Assembly: GCA_018812525.1 (NCBI GenBank)
Contig: JAHJDE010000038.1
Span: 1-32,006, forward strand
Length of the DNA stretch: 32,006 bases
Source of the DNA: Gammaproteobacteria bacterium
Lineage (GTDB): Bacteria; Pseudomonadota; Gammaproteobacteria; Chromatiales; Chromatiaceae
Direction: 5' to 3'
Part shown: one piece after another, positions 30,264 through 32,006 of the stretch
How the letters are laid out: every line of letters begins with the position of its first letter
How positions within the stretch are numbered: the first letter of the stretch is position 1
Position numbers and translations under genes: made by a program
Notes under the pieces: generated by a model
Database searches by the model: none
The model's input: the letters and a program-made list of their open reading frames with translations, nothing else
What the model was told of the DNA's origin: nothing

Positions 30264-31811
30264 TTGTCCCTCATCCCCTCCCTCGCCAAGGTCAGCGGCA
30301 ACACCCTGATCTCGCGCCTGCTCGGTTTCGTCCGTGACCTGATCATGGCCCAGCTCTTTGGGGCCGACGGCAAGACCGACGCCTTTCTGGTCGCCTTCAA
30401 GATCCCCAATTTCTTCCGACGCCTCTTCGCCGAAGGGGCCTTCGCCTCGGCCTTCGTGCCGGTACTGATGGAATACAGGGTGCGGCGTGGCTTTGAGGAG
30501 TTGAAGGCCCTGGTCGACAACCTGGCCGGGACCCTGGGGGTCATCCTGTTGCTTCTGACCCTGGTGGGCGTGATCGGGGCGCCGATCTTCATCCTGATCT
30601 TCGCCCCCGGCTTCAGCGGGGAGGAGGGTCGGATGGCCCTGGCGGTGGAATCCCTGCGCCTGACCTTTCCCTATCTGCTGTTTATCTCACTGACCGCCTT
30701 CGCCGGGGGCATCCTCAATGTCTATAACCGCTTCGGGATTCCCGCCTTCACCCCGGTCCTGCTCAATCTTTCGATCATCGGCTGCGCCTTCTGGCTGGCG
30801 CCGCGCCTGGCCGAGCCGATCGTCGCACTGGCCTGGGGTGTCCTGATCGCCGGGGTTGCTCAGTTGACACTGCAACTCCCTTTCCTGAACCGGCTGGGGC
30901 TCCTGCCCCGGCCCAAGCCTGCTTTCCGCGATCCCGGCGTCCGGCGGGTACTCCATCTCATGCTGCCTGCCCTGCTCGGGGTCTCGGTCGTTCAGGTCAA
31001 CCTGCTGCTCAACACCCTGCTCGCCTCATTTCTTCCGAATGGCTCCATCTCCTGGCTCTACTACGCCGACCGGCTGATGGAGTTCCCGCTGGGTCTGCTG
31101 GGGGTGGCCCTGGGCGCGGTGATCCTGCCCAATCTCGCTCATCGTCAGGCGGCGTCCTCCACAGAGGGGTTCTCCCGCACCCTCGACTGGGGGCTGCGTC
31201 TGGTCCTGCTGCTGGGGGTCCCCTCCGGGATCGGACTATTGGTCCTGGCGGAACCCATCATGGCGACCCTGTTTCAATCGGCGGCCTTCGATGCCCAGGA
31301 TGTGACCATGGCGGCCCGGGGCCTGATGGCCTATGCGTTGGGGCTGGTCGGCTTCATCCTGATCAAGGTCCTGGCGCCTGCCTACTATGCCCGGCAGGAT
31401 ACCCGGACCCCGGTCCGGATCGCGGTCCGTGTCCTGCTCGTCAACATCATCCTCAACATCGCCCTGATGCTCCCCCTGGCCCATGCGGGCCTGGCCCTGG
31501 CGACCACGCTGTCGGCCTCCCTGAACGCCTGGCTGCTCTATGCGGGTCTGCTGCGCGATGGGATCTACCAGCCGCTGCCCGGCTGGCGAACAAGGCTTCT
31601 CCGTGTCCTGGCTGCCTGCCTGCTCATGGCGCTAATCCTCGGGTTTGGCACCAGTAGCGCCGGAGACTGGCTAGAAATGACCCGCTGGGACAGGGTCTGG
31701 CGTCTCATGGGGGTCATCGGTGCGGGGGCGGGGGGCTATTTTCTGGCCCTTTGGCTGCTTGGTATTGGGCGGCGGGATTTCGTGGAGGATTATCCTGATT
31801 TCCTTGTTTAG
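30264..31811 (+). CDS. murJ: Lipid II flippase MurJ
   Basis: Moves the peptidoglycan precursor lipid II across the inner membrane. About 14 membrane helices of the MATE-like MOP fold are visible. MurJ signature sequences are SRLLGFVRDLIMAQLFGADGKTDAFLVAFKIPNFFRRLFAEGAFASAFVPVL (with the essential Arg and Asp residues of the central cavity) and YYADRLMEFPLGLLGVALGAVILP. The frame is open from a TTG at 30243, but GGAGG at 30252-30256 lies 7 bases before a second TTG at 30264, which gives (fM)SLIPSLAKVSGNTL, the normal MurJ N-terminus; length 515. A TTG start suggests limited expression. The stop codon is joined to repeat family E. Confidence 0.96.
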   Translation: MSLIPSLAKVSGNTLISRLLGFVRDLIMAQLFGADGKTDAFLVAFKIPNFFRRLFAEGAFASAFVPVLMEYRVRRGFEELKALVDNLAGTLGVILLLLTLVGVIGAPIFILIFAPGFSGEEGRMALAVESLRLTFPYLLFISLTAFAGGILNVYNRFGIPAFTPVLLNLSIIGCAFWLAPRLAEPIVALAWGVLIAGVAQLTLQLPFLNRLGLLPRPKPAFRDPGVRRVLHLMLPALLGVSVVQVNLLLNTLLASFLPNGSISWLYYADRLMEFPLGLLGVALGAVILPNLAHRQAASSTEGFSRTLDWGLRLVLLLGVPSGIGLLVLAEPIMATLFQSAAFDAQDVTMAARGLMAYALGLVGFILIKVLAPAYYARQDTRTPVRIAVRVLLVNIILNIALMLPLAHAGLALATTLSASLNAWLLYAGLLRDGIYQPLPGWRTRLLRVLAACLLMALILGFGTSSAGDWLEMTRWDRVWRLMGVIGAGAGGYFLALWLLGIGRRDFVEDYPDFLV

Positions 31812-31980
31812 GAGCTGTCCGGGAATAAGTTGGACAATATCGCGCTCAGATTTAGGTCAGATTTGGTCGATCTGATTGAGCAAAACCGCCTATTTTCGCG
31901 GCAGAGCCGCTCCCACCGCCGTGGGAGCGGCTCTGCCGCGAAAAGAGATCGAGATGTACAAGTTATTCCCGGACAGCTCC
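31811..31980. repeat. Repeat family E: 170-base element with 22-base terminal inverted repeats
   Basis: Ends GGAGCTGTCCGGGAATAAG (31811) and its complement TTATTCCCGGACAGCTCC (ending 31980) match over about 22 bases with one difference. In the centre a perfect 24-base-pair palindrome at 31893-31944 (arms starting TTTTCGCGGCAGAGCCGCTC) forms a large hairpin. It has no coding potential; its size and ends resemble a miniature transposable element. The last 26 bases of the window beyond it show nothing. Confidence 0.85.
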
Positions 31981-32006
31981 CTACCGCGAAGGACATCTAG
32001 CGAGGC

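Noticed and set aside
31808-31996. A 62-codon minus-strand open frame after murJ
   Set aside because: It lies wholly within the family E repeat and has no coding character.

Overview
The window reads as chromosome of a high-GC gammaproteobacterium. The run trpF-trpB-trpA-accD-folC-dedD-...-cvpA-purF-metZ, the HAD phosphatase-sppA pair and murJ are gammaproteobacterial arrangements. An octaheme tetrathionate reductase-type cytochrome and a YeeE/YedE (thiosulfate-transport type) protein suggest a sulfur-metabolising lineage such as Chromatiales. That placement is inference; no rRNA or tRNA gene is present to test it.

Layout. (1) 1-4600, minus strand: arfB, a DUF3820 domain joined through an inserted repeat to a DOMON-like domain, a NamZ/DUF1343 protein, a HAD hydrolase and sppA, tightly packed and partly overlapping. 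(2) 4677-8879, minus strand: octaheme cytochrome c, membrane cytochrome b, monoheme cytochrome c and a YeeE/YedE permease. A consensus-quality FNR/Anr-type site lies upstream, so anaerobic control of a membrane-tethered sulfur/nitrogen redox module is plausible. (3) 9343-12512, plus strand: a HAMP-only membrane protein followed by a large exported TPR / glycosidase-like / Ig-like / sugar-binding-like protein. (4) 12560-14419, minus strand: a double-GAF PP2C (SpoIIE-type) phosphatase. (5) 14809-17271, plus strand: glycogen phosphorylase. (6) 17412-27899, minus strand: a biosynthetic gene run for tryptophan, fatty acid, folate, division-associated SPOR protein, purine and methionine. (7) 27955-30087, minus strand: a Uma2-family protein, a DUF6398 protein and a PBP7-type endopeptidase. 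(8) 30264-31811, plus strand: murJ.

The most distinctive feature is the density of short palindromic, non-coding, transposon-like repeats. At least seven families occupy many of the gaps. Several have matched terminal inverted repeats, and some have flanking direct repeats. Three have entered reading frames without closing them: one fuses DUF3820 to the DOMON-like domain, one adds a peptide inside FolC, and one supplies the FolC start codon and N-terminus. No transposase, integrase, CRISPR array, tRNA or rRNA was found.
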